DNA of 64,000 bases from Macrobrachium rosenbergii (lineage: Eukaryota > Arthropoda > Malacostraca > Decapoda > Palaemonidae): assembly GCF_040412425.1 (NCBI RefSeq), contig NC_089767.1, forward strand, positions 124,001 through 188,000. Reading direction: 5' to 3'. Every line of letters starts with the position of its first letter. Position 1 is the first letter of the stretch. The notes beneath the pieces are model-generated. The model was not told the origin of the DNA and made no database searches. It saw only the letters and a list, made by a program, of their open reading frames with translations. Shown here in pieces: positions 21,082 through 32,034 of the stretch. Position numbers and translations under genes: made by a program.

Positions 21082-24000
21082 ATCATACAATGGAACGTAA
21101 ATGGTCTACAGACCAGATTACATTTGGGAGAAATACAACGATTACTAAAAGGATATGAGCCAATGATAATATGTTTACAACATGTCAACAAAACAAAGTC
21201 AACAATAGGTAAATATACCTTAGTATCTACATCTAGAGAAGAAGAAGGAAATTTAGGTACTGCAATATATGTACATAACAAAGTATGTTATGACAGAGTA
21301 CCTGTAAATTTTACTGACTTACAAATATCAAGTATTAAAATACGAATAAAAAATGATAATTACATAATTTATAACTTATATAACCAACCTAATAAAAGTG
21401 ACGACATTGATAAACTTAAAGATTTACTTAACAATACCAAGGAACCTACATTAATAGTAGGTGATTTTAATGCTCACAACCCAATATGGGACTGTCATTG
21501 TTCAAACTCAAATAGAATAGGTAGTAAAATAGAGGACTTCATGGATTCCAACGACATGTGCTGTATAAATGATGATGAAATTAACACATTTTTCAAAAGC
21601 ACATGGAACATTTTCCTCAGTAGACTTAACTTTATGTACAACAAGCATAGTTGACAGATTGGATTGGAATACAGTTGATGACTTGCACACCAGTGATCAT
21701 TTCCCAATATTAATTTCCTTATTGTAAAATAATCCTGCAAAACATGTCCCTCACTATAACATTTATAAAGCAGATTGGGAGTGATATGAAATGCACACTA
21801 GAAATATCCCACAATTTGAATATTTAAAAGACCATAATGAAACTAATAAATTTCTTGTTGATTTCATTAAAAATGCTGCTGATAAAGCAATACCAAAGTC
21901 AAAACCCCATCCAACAAAACACAAAGTTCCCTGGTGGTCTGATGAGTTAACAGAATTAATAAATATAAAACACTCAATAGGAGACGATTAGATAATTTGA
22001 ATAGAAAGTTCAATAAAATGAATAAAAAATTACCGATATTAGAAAGAACTTTACAAAAAATGACTGTATTATTACAAGAAATTGATACATTAAAACCCGT
22101 ATATAGAAAGAACTTTAAAAAAAATGACTGTATTATTACAAGAAATTGATACATTAAAACCCGTATACAACAAAATATCTGCAAAATTTAAAAAAGAAGT
22201 AATTCAAGGAAGAATCATTTCATGGAGGAAATACACATCAGATCTCTCTAATAATACTCCCATACAAAAAATATGGGAAAAATTCAGGAAAATAAATGGT
22301 ACCCATGTCAAACCACCTAGACATGCCATATTAAAAGATGGGAAAAGAACACTTGATCCAAAAGAAATAAGTAATATAATGGGAGAAAATTTAGCAAATG
22401 TAAGTAGTGATAAGAATTTAGATGAACACTTCCTCACAAAAAAATAAAATAGAATTAATAACAATAAATTTTGAAACAATAGAAGATATATATTATCATA
22501 GGAAATTTAGTATGTCAGAGATGGAATATGCTCTCTCGAACAGCAATAAATCTGCTCCTGGAGGTGACAATATTTGTTTTGAGATGATCTGCCACTTAGC
22601 TCCTTCGGCAAAGTCATACTTATTAGAGTTCTATAATTATTTATGGCTTCGAAATTTATTTCCAGATGAATGGCGTAAAGCTATAATAATTCCTATCCCC
22701 AAACCTGGAAAGGATCCCAGTAACATAAATAATTACAGACCAATTTCTTTAACAAGCTGCTTATGCAAATTGTTAGAGAAAATGGTAAATGCTCGACTAA
22801 CATGGCACATTCGAGAAAATAAAATTTTAACTCCCACTCAGTTTGGGTCACAGTGTAACAGATCCACACTGGATTCTCTCTGTAACTTAGAAGACCATAT
22901 ACGTAGAGGTTTTGAACGAAAACAAATTACTTTAACTGTCTTTTTTGACATTGAAAAAGCATACGATACTACATGGAGGTATGCTATATTAAAAACTTTA
23001 CAAAACAACAACATCCGTGAACATTTACCTAGGTTTATACAGAACTTTTTGACAAACCGCAATTTTCAGGTGAGAATTGATGAAAATCTGTCTAGAACAT
23101 TTCCACTTGAAAATGGTGTTCCACAGGGAAGCATCCTTAGTGGCACTGTTTACTTTAGCAATTAATGATATCAGTAAAAATCTACCTATTGGTATTAAAA
23201 GTAACCTGTACATGGATGATTTTGCCATATATTATTCAGCATCCCGAATAAAACATGCAGAATGAATCGTTAATAAAAGCATAGTAAAAATAGATGAATG
23301 GGCCTCATCTGTAGGCTTTAAATTTTCCATAGATAAAACTCAAGCAATCATGTCTTATAAAAATAAAAAGTGGAAAAAAGGTGAAGAAATAGATTTAAAA
23401 ATCAGAAACCATTGTATACCAATTGGCCAAACAGCAAAATTTTTGGGATTAGTATTTGATACCCACTTGAACTGCAGAGCCCACATTACATATGTAAAAT
23501 CTAAAAGTAAAAGAGCATTAAATCTAATTAGAAAACTATCGAACACTACTTGGGGAGCCGATAGACATACCCTTACTGTGCTGTATAAGGCAACAGTTCA
23601 GTCCATCACTGATTATGGAAGCGAGGTATATGGCTCGGCATCTGACGCAGTGCTGAAAATGTTAGACCCTGTTCACAATGAAGGCCTTAGAATATGCTCA
23701 GGAGCCTTTAGATCATCACCAAAATCATCGTTACAAGTTGAATGTGGTGAACTGCCTTTGTTTCTCCATAGAGAGCTAGTAACAATGAAAAGTGCTCTAA
23801 GAATTCAAACTAGTGATTCTCCAACCAAAAAATTATTTGAATTAAGAGATGTATTTATAAACAACCATCCACCACCTTTCCCAATCAGAGCTAGAAGATT
23901 GTTTGAGTCACTGAATATAAATATACAAGTGCCTGTAATAGTAAAATCACCTCCTCCCTGGACAGTGAATAAAATGAGAATTTGCACTCACCTCAAGTAT

Positions 24001-24881
24001 TTATCAAAAAGTAACTCTTATACAATAGAACACCATAGACAACATACAATGGAGCAAATAAACCAAAAAGGCCCACATTACGCAATATATACAGATGGAT
24101 CTAAATCAGAACACAGGGTAGGATATGCTGCAGTGTCCCAAGATAAAACTTTTCAGTTCTCTCTTCGTAATAATGCTTCTGTATTTACAGCAGAATTGTA
24201 TGGAATTGCATCAGCTATAAAAATAATTAAAGAATCATCATTCAATAATTTTGTGATTTTCAGTGATTCAAGAAGCGCTATAGAAGCTATTCAAAGTTAC
24301 AAATCAAAAAATAATATAGCACAACAAATTAAATTATGTCTCCATAAATTATATAATAATGGAAAAAATGTAGAAATATGTTGGATCCCTGCGCATGTAG
24401 GGATCAAAGGAGATGAAGATGCAGACAAAGCAGCTAAATCAGCAACTCACATGACAAGATCAGATGTGAATATCCCTGTTACAGATTATGTAACTCACAT
24501 AAAAATGGGTATCATAAATAAATGGCAATGTATATGGGATGAAGAACCTGAAAGTAATAAACTGAAAGAAATAAAACCTAATGTTAAAAAATGGAGTTCA
24601 TCATACCAGAGAGAGAGACACACACACAAGTAATTTTAACATGTCTCAGAATAGGCCATACTCGTCTGACACATGGGCACTTAATGAGCAGCCCACATGG
24701 CCCGGCTCCTGAGTGCTCAGAATGCAGAGTAATAATAACAGTCAGACATGTGTTATGTGAATGTCCAAAGTATGACCGACAACGAATGTCTAATTTTGGA
24801 AATAGATCAATGAAAGAAATTTTGTCAGAATCTTTTCACATTTTCAATCATTCCAATTTTGATGTTCTTGAAGAACTGTAA
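21082..24881 (+). pseudogene. LINE ORF2: endonuclease, reverse transcriptase, RNase H (broken)
   Basis: An APE-type endonuclease starts at 21085 ('IQWNVNGLQTRLHLGEIQRL') and includes 'VGDFNAHNPIW' and, after a frameshift near 21610, 'SDHFPI'. The usual catalytic Glu block reads 'CLQHVNK' here. RT (22422-23262) has 'PIPKPGKD', 'NNYRPISLTS' and 'GVPQGSILSG', then after a frameshift near 23145 'YMDDFAIYYS'. RNase H (24070-24440) shows 'YAIYTDGSKSEHRVGYA' and 'WIPAHVGIKGDEDADKAA'. The C-terminus has a C-x2-C...H...C pattern. Breaks are stops at about 21725 and 21784, a 64-bp tandem duplication (22041-22168), TGA at 23263-23265, and a frameshift in a GA/CA run near 24610-24630. Confidence 0.9.
22041..22168 (+). 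repeat. 64-bp tandem duplication in LINE ORF2
   Basis: Bases 22041-22104 are repeated directly at 22105-22168 with very few differences; 64 is not a multiple of 3, so it shifts the ORF2 frame. The high identity means it is recent. Confidence 0.9.
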
Positions 24882-25240
24882 TTTAATTAATAAAATATAA
24901 AAATAAGTAAATAATAAAAGCATGAAAACCCTTTTAACATTTGAATTTTACAAAAAAGAACATTTTTTAAAATTTTGTTTAATTTATATTCTGAATTGTA
25001 ATATACAGTTTTAGTATGTATGTAAGGAAGTCTGAGTAAATGTATTTATTGTATGAGAGGATGTGCCTATGTGCAGTTTTTAATTTCATTTTAATTAATT
25101 CATCATTGTATCCAATGATCTATTGGGTCCTAGCGCTTGACTTCAGGCCTGGACCTAGTATTTTAATCAAATCCTTCGGGCCAGCCCTATGAGAGCTGAA
25201 AGTCAGCTCAGTGGTCTGGTTAAATTTCTTTAATAATAAT
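24882..25240 (+). other. LINE 3' UTR and TAA tail
   Basis: This is AT-rich, followed by a more GC-rich 3' end ('ccttcgggccagccctatga') and then 'aataataataat' directly before the target duplication. The conserved 3' end would be the recognition site for the RT. Confidence 0.75.
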
Positions 25241-25252
25241 AATAATGAATGA
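25240..25252 (+). repeat. LINE target site duplication, right copy
   Basis: Second copy of 'taatgaatgacag'; its start overlaps the TAA tail, so the exact limit may vary by a base or more. Confidence 0.85.
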
Positions 25253-25890
25253 CAGTACCCTCATCACCATGGTATTAACATACATCAGCAAGGAGGGAGG
25301 AATTAGATTCCCTTTAGCTCCACATGTTGGCGGTGCAGGTGCATGAGTGGTAGTGGCACACTCGATAGAGCTGTCAGGTACATCCCAGGAACTGGAATGT
25401 AGTGACAGACAAGCTCAGTCACTGGGGTAGGGACATTGCCCCTACACCCAGACACTGCAGAATATTTCCAATCTGTGGGACCTCTCAATGATAGATCTCT
25501 TTGCAACCAGACACAACAGAAGCTGCCAGGTTCTGTTCTATCATTCCTGAACCATGGGAAGTTATAGAAGACACCTTTCAATACCCATGGGACAATCTTG
25601 AGGTCTGTGCCTGTCTTCCGTTTAGTCTGATTCATTGAGTGATCAACAGGGTCATGATCACCCTGAATCACAGAATGACTCTGGTGGCTCCCAAGTAGCG
25701 GACATGCCGAGTGGTATCCAGACCTGATAGCTCTACTGTTCAGTAGGAGCTATTCTGCAGCAGGTAGCAGACTTCCTCGTCCCTCCTTGTCGAGAGAAGC
25801 ATCTCTCTATCTCAGTTTGTCGAGATATAGAAGAGTTGAACATCTCATATGTTCAGCTGTCCTTGCCAAGTCCTATTTAACCCCTTGCGG
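25253..25890 (+). pseudogene. DIRS D: RNase H end, methyltransferase-like and recombinase fragments
   Basis: The DIRS D reading resumes after the LINE. 'MIDLFATRHNR' near 25485 matches the methyltransferase-like block of DIRS A ('CIDLFATAQTKK') and of B ('AIDLFSSQHNR'). Bases 25770-25830 ('cgagagaagcatctctct') match the recombinase N-terminal region of B near 43195. The alignment ends at about 25890, where another element begins. Confidence 0.65.
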
Positions 25891-26059
25891 ACGGGTAACA
25901 TACGTATACAGTTGACCCCCAGTATTCATGGGGGATGCCTACCGCTACCCCCACCCCCACAAATAGCTAAAGTCTGCGAATACTTGACATCCTTCTAAAA
26001 ATGCTTATAACTGCCTATTTCAGTAGTTCAAAACACCAAAATACCTTCAAAAAATGCTT

Positions 26060-26375
26060 ATACCTGAATATTTTAATAGTTTTATCACCAAAAGTGTTTT
26101 TAGTCATGAAAATGATATGAAAAAACAGTAATTTGTGAATCTTTCTGTATGAAAAATGCTCCGAATAGGCGAATTTTCCGTGAATGTGTACACAGTAAAG
26201 CCCCATATTCGTGGACTCACCTATTTGTGGATTCCTCTATGGAACATATACGTACTCATTATTCACTGAAAATCCGCCCATTCACAGTATTTTTCATTGA
26301 GAAATATTCACTAATTACTGGATTTTCATCTCATTTTCATGACTAAATGCACTTTTTGCGATAAAACTATTAAAA
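26060..26375. repeat. foldback palindrome, arms about 120-150 bp
   Basis: Bases 26065-26190 are the reverse complement, with mismatches, of about 26225-26375. Shared blocks include 'tagtcatgaaaatga' and 'ttttaatagttttatc'. As RNA or single-stranded DNA it would form a long hairpin. It probably arose from a MITE inserted in inverted orientation next to a related one. Confidence 0.7.
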
Positions 26376-27713
26376 TACTCGGGTAATGCTCAAGTTACGA
26401 TAATTCGATTTTGAATTTCGCACAGGCGCAGTCAGCAGCATACAATCAGGCAGTGAGAGACACCAAATTACAATAGACCAGCTTCTTTTATACCATTTTC
26501 TAGTTAAAAAAGTAACAGAGAATGATAAAAGTATTGTTATTAACGTTATATACGCTTGCGTAAATGCGTACAGTCATAAACAACCAACCGCGAAACTGTT
26601 TTGTTTATCACCGAATCGGATAACAACAGCTTGTGTTTCAACCATTGTATGGTAATACACAATTACCGTAGGTTATAGGACAAATGACGGTAATTAGAAT
26701 GGGACTGATATATTTTTACATTATACCCTTATTCGGTATGGATAAAAGATACTGCTGCAAGTTGTAGCTGAAGCTGAGAAAACAATGTTCAAGTTGCTAA
26801 TGACTATAAATTATCGTGCATCAGTAGCATGGATGAAACTCGATTGTAATTAAAATTGTAAAGTATTTTAATCAAAGCTACTGGGCATGAAAGAACACAT
26901 TACGCTGATAAACCATAAACACTAAGTTCGTAATATGATGAAATCAAGTGAAAATAGCGAACAGAATCGTGATTTTTTTTACAGAAAACAAACATTCCCC
27001 AAATGGCCAGCGTCATCTATTAACGAAAAAATAGCTAAATTAATTTCACAACGAGATGTATTTAAGTTACATTTTGACTTGAGAACACTTCGTACAGTAT
27101 AGCGAAAAATAACCTTGCCCATATAAATAAAATATCCAGATACTCATTTACGCTAACTAGAAGCAAGAAAAGTGCTCTGAACTGAGTTAAATGTGGCAAT
27201 ATAAACACCGTGTAAACATTTCCAAACCAAAACATTGATCGCTATGATCACAATTTATAATACAAAAGCAATATAAGAATATATACAATATTATTGGACA
27301 CAGTGAGTTAAGGGATAACATTTTAAAAGATCCATGGAAAAAATGCATATTTGTTATGTTGATGTTTTTATAATACGATATGTGAATATAGAGTACAGTA
27401 TAATGTAGGCTACGCTACCGTATGTCTATGATATACCATAGTGTAGGCGAAGCTAATTCTTGTTTGTTATTCAATTTCTCTTTGTATTGAATTATCATAA
27501 GTCACTGCATGAACCTCCAGAATTAGCTGATATTAATAATTACTATACTGTGTATGTGTAGAGTATACTTTATAGTGTAGGCTAGGCTACCATATATGTA
27601 TACATGATACCGAATACCCTAGTGTAGGCTAGGCTATATTCGAGATATGTTTTTTACAACAAACGATGGGTTTTTTTTTGGAAGCTAACCCCGTTGTAAG
27701 TAGGGTAATACCT
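26375..27713. mobile_element. non-autonomous TIR element carrying the dispersed repeat
   Basis: The right end near 27690-27713 ('gtaagtagggtaatacctgt') and the left end near 26378 ('actcgggtaatgctcaagtt') are imperfect inverted repeats. The right end also matches the orphan TIR at 1690-1735. The body includes the repeat shared with 2070-2570. No open frame is seen. Confidence 0.55.
27090..27565 (+). repeat. dispersed AT-rich repeat, copy 2
   Basis: Matches 2070-2570 over nearly its full length in the same orientation. Confidence 0.75.
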
Positions 27714-28211
27714 GTATAAGTACAGTGACCCCTCGTTTATCGCCGAGATAATTGAAATTCCGCGAAGTACGAACAGCATATTTATTTATTTAACGTGTAC
27801 AGTATTTGGACTTTTTAAAACCCTCCCTGTACTCTCAATAACCCACCCTTTACTCTATTAATAACAGGGACAACTGTTAAGCAATATGACTTCAGTAGGT
27901 AAGTTTACAGTACCGTATAACAGGGGCTAATTTACTGTGGTAAAGTAGCTATAGTATATGACGTGATCGGCAAGCTTTAAATTTTAAAAAATACAGTATA
28001 CATACAGTAATAATATATACAGTAATACAATACAGTATCATGTTACTGTACTGTATTACCTGTAATACAGTACAGTAACACTTAAGATTAAAAAAAAAAA
28101 TAAAGATTGTTACTGTACTCACCACAAAAGAAGTTGAAGTAAAACTTGAATGAAGATGGTGATGAATTTGCTGCGCAGTAAAAATGATGACGATGAAGGT
28201 GATGATGACTT

Positions 28212-30165
28212 TTACTGCACAGTCAATGATTGTATTTTACGTCTATTCAGACGGCGGTGCCATTTCCTGGGGCACCTCTTCCACTTCTTCCGCAGTTTCT
28301 GAAGGTGTAACCCTAGTAGCAGCAGCAGGAACTGGCTCTTTTTTGTGAGGCTGCAAAAACATTGTGATTGGCAGTTGCTGCCGCTGCTTCTTTTTCCGGT
28401 CGCTTTTTTGCGAGACTGCAAAAACGTGATTGGCAGTTGCTGCCGCTGCTTCTTTTTCCGGTCGAAGAGTATCTTGTAGGGGGCCAAGACGTCATCGACC
28501 ATGTTGCAGAATTGAACCGATCGAACTATATCGTTGTCCCATTCCTGCGACCGCTCTTGCAGTTCCTTAGCCAGGTTGCAGAGCCCGGCGAGCCGTTCCA
28601 AAGTCAAGCCAGTTTGGGAGACAACTTCTGTTTCTTGCTGTGCTGCTGCTGCTTCTTCTTCCCCCGCCGACTTCGTCAACTCTTCGAGGTTTTCGTCAGT
28701 TAGCGGCTGGGAGTGGCAGTCTAGAAGTTTGTCGACGTCGCCCGTGGTCATGTCTGCAAAGCCCTCACCTCCAAGGATCGCAGCCAACTGCACAGCTTTC
28801 TGTACTGCTGAGTGTTGGATTTCGGCAGGTGTAAATCCTTTGTCGTCGTAAACAACCTCGGGCCACAAATTCTTCCAGCTGGCGTTAATGGTGGCAGGCT
28901 TCATTTCTTCCAATGCCTTGTGGATATTTTGGAGACACGTAGCAATTGTGTGCTGCCACCAGTATGCCTTCAAGTTGAAATCGTCGTCTTCTTGGGCGGC
29001 ATCCACGGAAGCAACCAGGTTCGCCAGGGCATTCCTCGTGTATAGGGCCTTGAACGCCCTAATAACTCCCTGGTCCATTGGCTGAATAAGTGACGTCGTG
29101 TTGGGCAGTAGGAACCCCCGAATACGACAGATCAGTAGCATGGCCACCAGCATTATCCATAATGAGAGGGACTTTGAATGGTATGCCCTTTTCTGCTAGA
29201 TACACCTTTCCTTGTGGGATACAACACTGGTGGAACCAGTCGGAGGTCAGCATCTTCGTTGTCCAGGCCTTTGGATTGTGAATCCAGTGTACGGGTAGCA
29301 GATTCTTGTTTTTGTTTTTTAAAGCCCTTGGGTTTTTAGACTTGTAAATAAGTCCTGGCTTTAATAAAAATCCCGCAGCATTGCCACACATCATGAGGGT
29401 CACACGATCCTTGTATGCTTTAAAGCCAGAGGCTTTTGCTTCCTCTTTGAACAGGATAGTTCGCGAGGGCATTCTTTTCCAAAACAAGCCCGTCTCGTCC
29501 ATATTAAAAACTTGTTCAGGCTGATATTCAACTTCAGAGATAATCTTCTTGAAGGTTTCATTGACGTATGTTTCAGCAGCAACTGTGTCAACTGAAACAG
29601 CCTCGCCATGCAAGGAAGCGCTTTTTAGGCCGTAGCGTTTCTGAAACTTTGCAAACCACCCTTTGCTAGCAGAAAATTGCAGTTTCTCATGTGGTGAATG
29701 ACTGGACGTCTCTGGTTGCGGATCATCTACGTCTTCTTCATCTTCTTCTGCTTCTTTACGCTCACCACTGTCGTCCTCTGGTTCCTTAGCGGCGAAGGTC
29801 TCGTACAGGCTCCTAGCCTTTGTTTGGATAATGTTCGTATCCAAGGCTATGTTGTTCTTTCGGCAGTCGGCTATCCACACGGCCAAAGCAGCTTTCATAC
29901 GGACGATAGTTTTATTACGAGCCGTAACCACTCTCTTCGCCGACTTGTTAAAGGTGATGGCAGCTGTCTTCGTAATCTTCGCCTCGTCCTTGTAGATGTA
30001 GCGAATGGTGGATTCGTTCACCCCAAAATGGCGGGCTACAGCCATGAACTTTCTCCCTTCCTTCAACATATCGAGAAGTTTCACCTTTTCAGCGATCGTC
30101 ATCATTCTTCGATGGCGTTTAGGCTCAGTACCAGCCTTGGAAGAAGCAGCACGCTTGGGAGCCAT
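28212..30165 (-). pseudogene. Tigger transposase (CENP-B-like HTH, DDE), one frameshift
   Basis: The likely start is the Met at 30165 (MAPKRAASSKAG), 14 codons into the open frame. The N-terminal psq/CENP-B-type HTH includes 'MTIAEKVKLLDMLKEGRKF' and 'VARHFGVNESTIRYIYKDE'. A second HTH covers 'FSASKGWFAKFQKRYGL'. The DDE core shows 'VFNMDETGLFWKRMPSRT' (first Asp) and 'PLIMDNAGGHATDL' (second Asp). The frame then shifts at a C5 run (29115-29119). The other frame continues with 'LPNTTSLIQPMDQGVIRAF' (third Asp). The C-terminal tail is acidic, then basic, and contains a roughly 65-bp tandem duplication. One indel therefore separates this copy from an intact enzyme. Confidence 0.9.
28337..28464 (-). 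repeat. about 65-bp tandem duplication in the Tigger transposase tail
   Basis: 'gcagttgctgccgctgcttc' and its surroundings occur twice (28371 and 28433), in direct orientation, with a few differences and a 3-bp indel. It extends the C-terminal tail. Confidence 0.85.
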
Positions 30166-30909
30166 TGCAGGGGTGAAAATTGGAGCAAAGTTCAACAAAT
30201 ACCACAAAAAAAATCACACAGCACAGTGTAAAGAAAACTGTTCGGCGAGAAAGCTTGAAGCGAAGTGGCCACGAGAGAGAGACAAGGGGAGATGCTGCGG
30301 GTTCTGAGCATCAGTCTAAGCACCAATCACAGGCCTGATTAGAAATCGGGAAGCTGTGATTTGTCGTCTCCCTCCCATGCACCAATCACAGCCCGTGTTA
30401 CAACGCACTTAGTCACCGAGATGGTACGCTTTGTGTTTTCCCAACAATGGAACACGCGGTACTGTACTGTATAGGCATCACTTTCCATTTATAGGCATCA
30501 CTCTCCAGATTTTTTTTTTTTTGTCATAGGAGTTACAAGTGCAAATATGTGTTTTTTTGCTATTTTATGCTTTTGTGGTTCTTAGACTAGGAAATACTAT
30601 TTGTTATTAATATTTTAATGGATTTAATGAGGAATTTTTGGTGTTCATATATCACGATTTTTCTAGAATTTTCCAGAAAATCTGCGCTATATCTTCCATT
30701 AATATATATTAAAACTCCGCGAAGTTGTGAATTCACGATAATCGAATCGCGAAGTAGCGAGGGGTCACTGTATTTTTTAGTTTTTTGTGTTTGAACTATC
30801 AAAATAGGCAGTTCTAAGTGTTTTTAGAAGGGTTCTAAGTATTCATGGGGGTTCTAGCTATTTGCGGAGGGTGTGGTATGCATCTCATGAATACGGGGGG
30901 TTTACTGTA

Positions 30910-31520
30910 TATGTTCCACAGAGAATTATATTATATATTATATTATGTTATATTGTATTATATTTTGTTATATATTACAGTATATTAGCAACAAAACATT
31001 TAGGGGAAGAGTTTCATCAAATGAGCTAGGGAACTGGTAAGTAAAATAAACGAGAGAAGAGGAAGTAAGGTCTGAGCAAGAAATAAAGTGGAATGCGATG
31101 CCAAAGGTAGCAGGGACTGGGGTCAGTAGTAAAGTTAAGCATCTTAATCGAGAAGCTGCGAATCCGGAAATGCGAATGGGTGGGGGTCCACTGTATGTTT
31201 ACATATAGCTTTGTGGTGGAGTCTGGGAAACATACATAGATGTTCAAGATTTCACTTCATACAATTTGAATGAATTTTGAGGGAAAGTGCTCAGATCACA
31301 TCTATGGGCCATAAATGAATCATGGCAACTTTTACCCCAACTCTAATAGCTAGTTGGTACAGCAGAGATGGATCAGTTTGCCTTGAGATGTCGTAGGGGA
31401 ATGTTGTCCAGAATTCCCATCCAATGACGTCTTGTAAATATTTTACAATAAATATACAGTACTCAGAATGTGTTACTGCTTTTAGTTCTTATCTGTTATA
31501 TTTTGTGAACTGTAATTATA
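30910..31520. other. AT-rich spacer with an orphan TIR
   Basis: No gene. Bases 30925-30990 are a 'tatattat' simple repeat. Near 31150-31195 an orphan TIR reads 'cagtggacccccacccattc' on the minus strand, related to the MITE ends at 14170 and 15570. The rest is unremarkable up to the left end of DIRS B. Confidence 0.6.
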
Positions 31521-31678
31521 ATTTGTTCCTACACAATATACAAACCCTCGGTCCTTTACATTAGGACTTACTTTCAGCGAAGCTGGAAGCGGCTGTTAAA
31601 CTTTTGAACAATGTGGTTAGGCAGTTAACTACCATCCGTTAAGTGGGAGTCCCGCCCACCCGGATGTAAACATTCCAA
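31521..31678 (+). repeat. DIRS B left terminal region
   Basis: Contains 'cacaatatacaaaccctcgg', matching the complement of 44945-44975 and the clustered fragments at 1440-2070. It continues after DIRS A at 38445. Confidence 0.8.
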
Positions 31679-31698
31679 TTTTAAACATCTGACTTAAC

Positions 31699-31851
31699 TG
31701 GTAGTTATATATATAGCTTAAGTCCCTGACGTCACGGCAGAATTTCAAAACTTGCGGCAATCGCCGATAGGTATGTCAGGTGGTCTACCTATGCGCCCTC
31801 TATCCAGGTATCTGGAACCACACCAGGTATTCCTCAGATCTTCCCTGCCGC
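31699..31851 (+). repeat. DIRS A left inverted terminal repeat
   Basis: It is the reverse complement of 38249-38401 with few mismatches (for example 'cctatgcgccctctatccag'). The outer 20 bp (31679-31698) differ from the right end and pair only with the complementary region. Confidence 0.92.
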
Positions 31852-32034
31852 CATTCCGGTGACATCGTTTGGAATTTCACTCTTTCAGCCCGTGTTTTTT
31901 CGCAAATTTTGGTGAAGTACACTTTGGCTTCGGCTTTCGCTCGTTTTTTGGAATTTGTCTTGGATTTTCTTGACTAGTTAGATTTGGATTTGACCCTTGG
32001 ACTTGTACTTTGATCTCTCTTTGGATTTGCTACC

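Larger units (their letters stand above)
18736..25240 (+). mobile_element. I-superfamily-like non-LTR retrotransposon, full length, 6.5 kb
   Basis: It is bounded by a 13-bp duplication (18723-18735 and 25240-25252) and ends in a (TAA)n tail, as in I-factor-type LINEs. The order is a 5' ribozyme-like structure and UTR (18736-19476), ORF1 with three zinc knuckles, ORF2 with APE endonuclease, RT, RNase H and a C-terminal Cys/His region, then a 3' UTR of about 350 bp. RNase H in ORF2 plus the TAA tail supports the I/Nimb group; the exact clade is uncertain. The sequence is AT-rich. ORF1 is open, but ORF2 has several breaks, so the copy is inactive. Confidence 0.9.
13843..25890 (+). mobile_element. 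DIRS1-like retrotransposon D, split by two insertions
   Basis: D is a B-type DIRS relic. The left terminal repeat starts about 13843 and resembles that of B. Gag resumes at about 15580 after a MITE (14166-15575), runs into RT at 18240-18723, is broken by the I-like LINE (18736-25240), then continues at 25253 with RNase H, methyltransferase-like and recombinase fragments to about 25890. Continuity across the LINE is shown by alignment to B: 'gtggtgttaatgaatgacag' at 18716-18735 and 25241 onward together match B at 42474-42550. The right end is missing. Confidence 0.8.
27723..30770 (-). mobile_element. Tigger (Tc1/mariner-pogo) DNA transposon, 3.05 kb
   Basis: Inverted ends begin 'cagtgacccctcg' at 27723 and, on the other strand, at 30770. 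TA dinucleotides flank both (27721-27722 and 30771-30772), the expected target duplication. Both ends contain a 'cgcgaagt' motif further in. A minus-strand transposase of near full length lies inside. Its frame is broken once near 29115. Confidence 0.92.
25909..30907. mobile_element. TIR element H (about 130-bp inverted ends, TA flanks), interrupted by Tigger
   Basis: The left end ('cagttgacccccagtattca' from 25909) and the reverse complement of the right end ('cagtaaaccccccgtattca' from 30907) are inverted repeats. They share 'caaatagctag/aa', 'cttctaaaaa' and 'aactgcctattt' further in, and both are flanked by TA. A Tigger element (27723-30770) and at least one other MITE (about 26375-27713) lie inside. 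No transposase of its own is visible. Confidence 0.7.
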
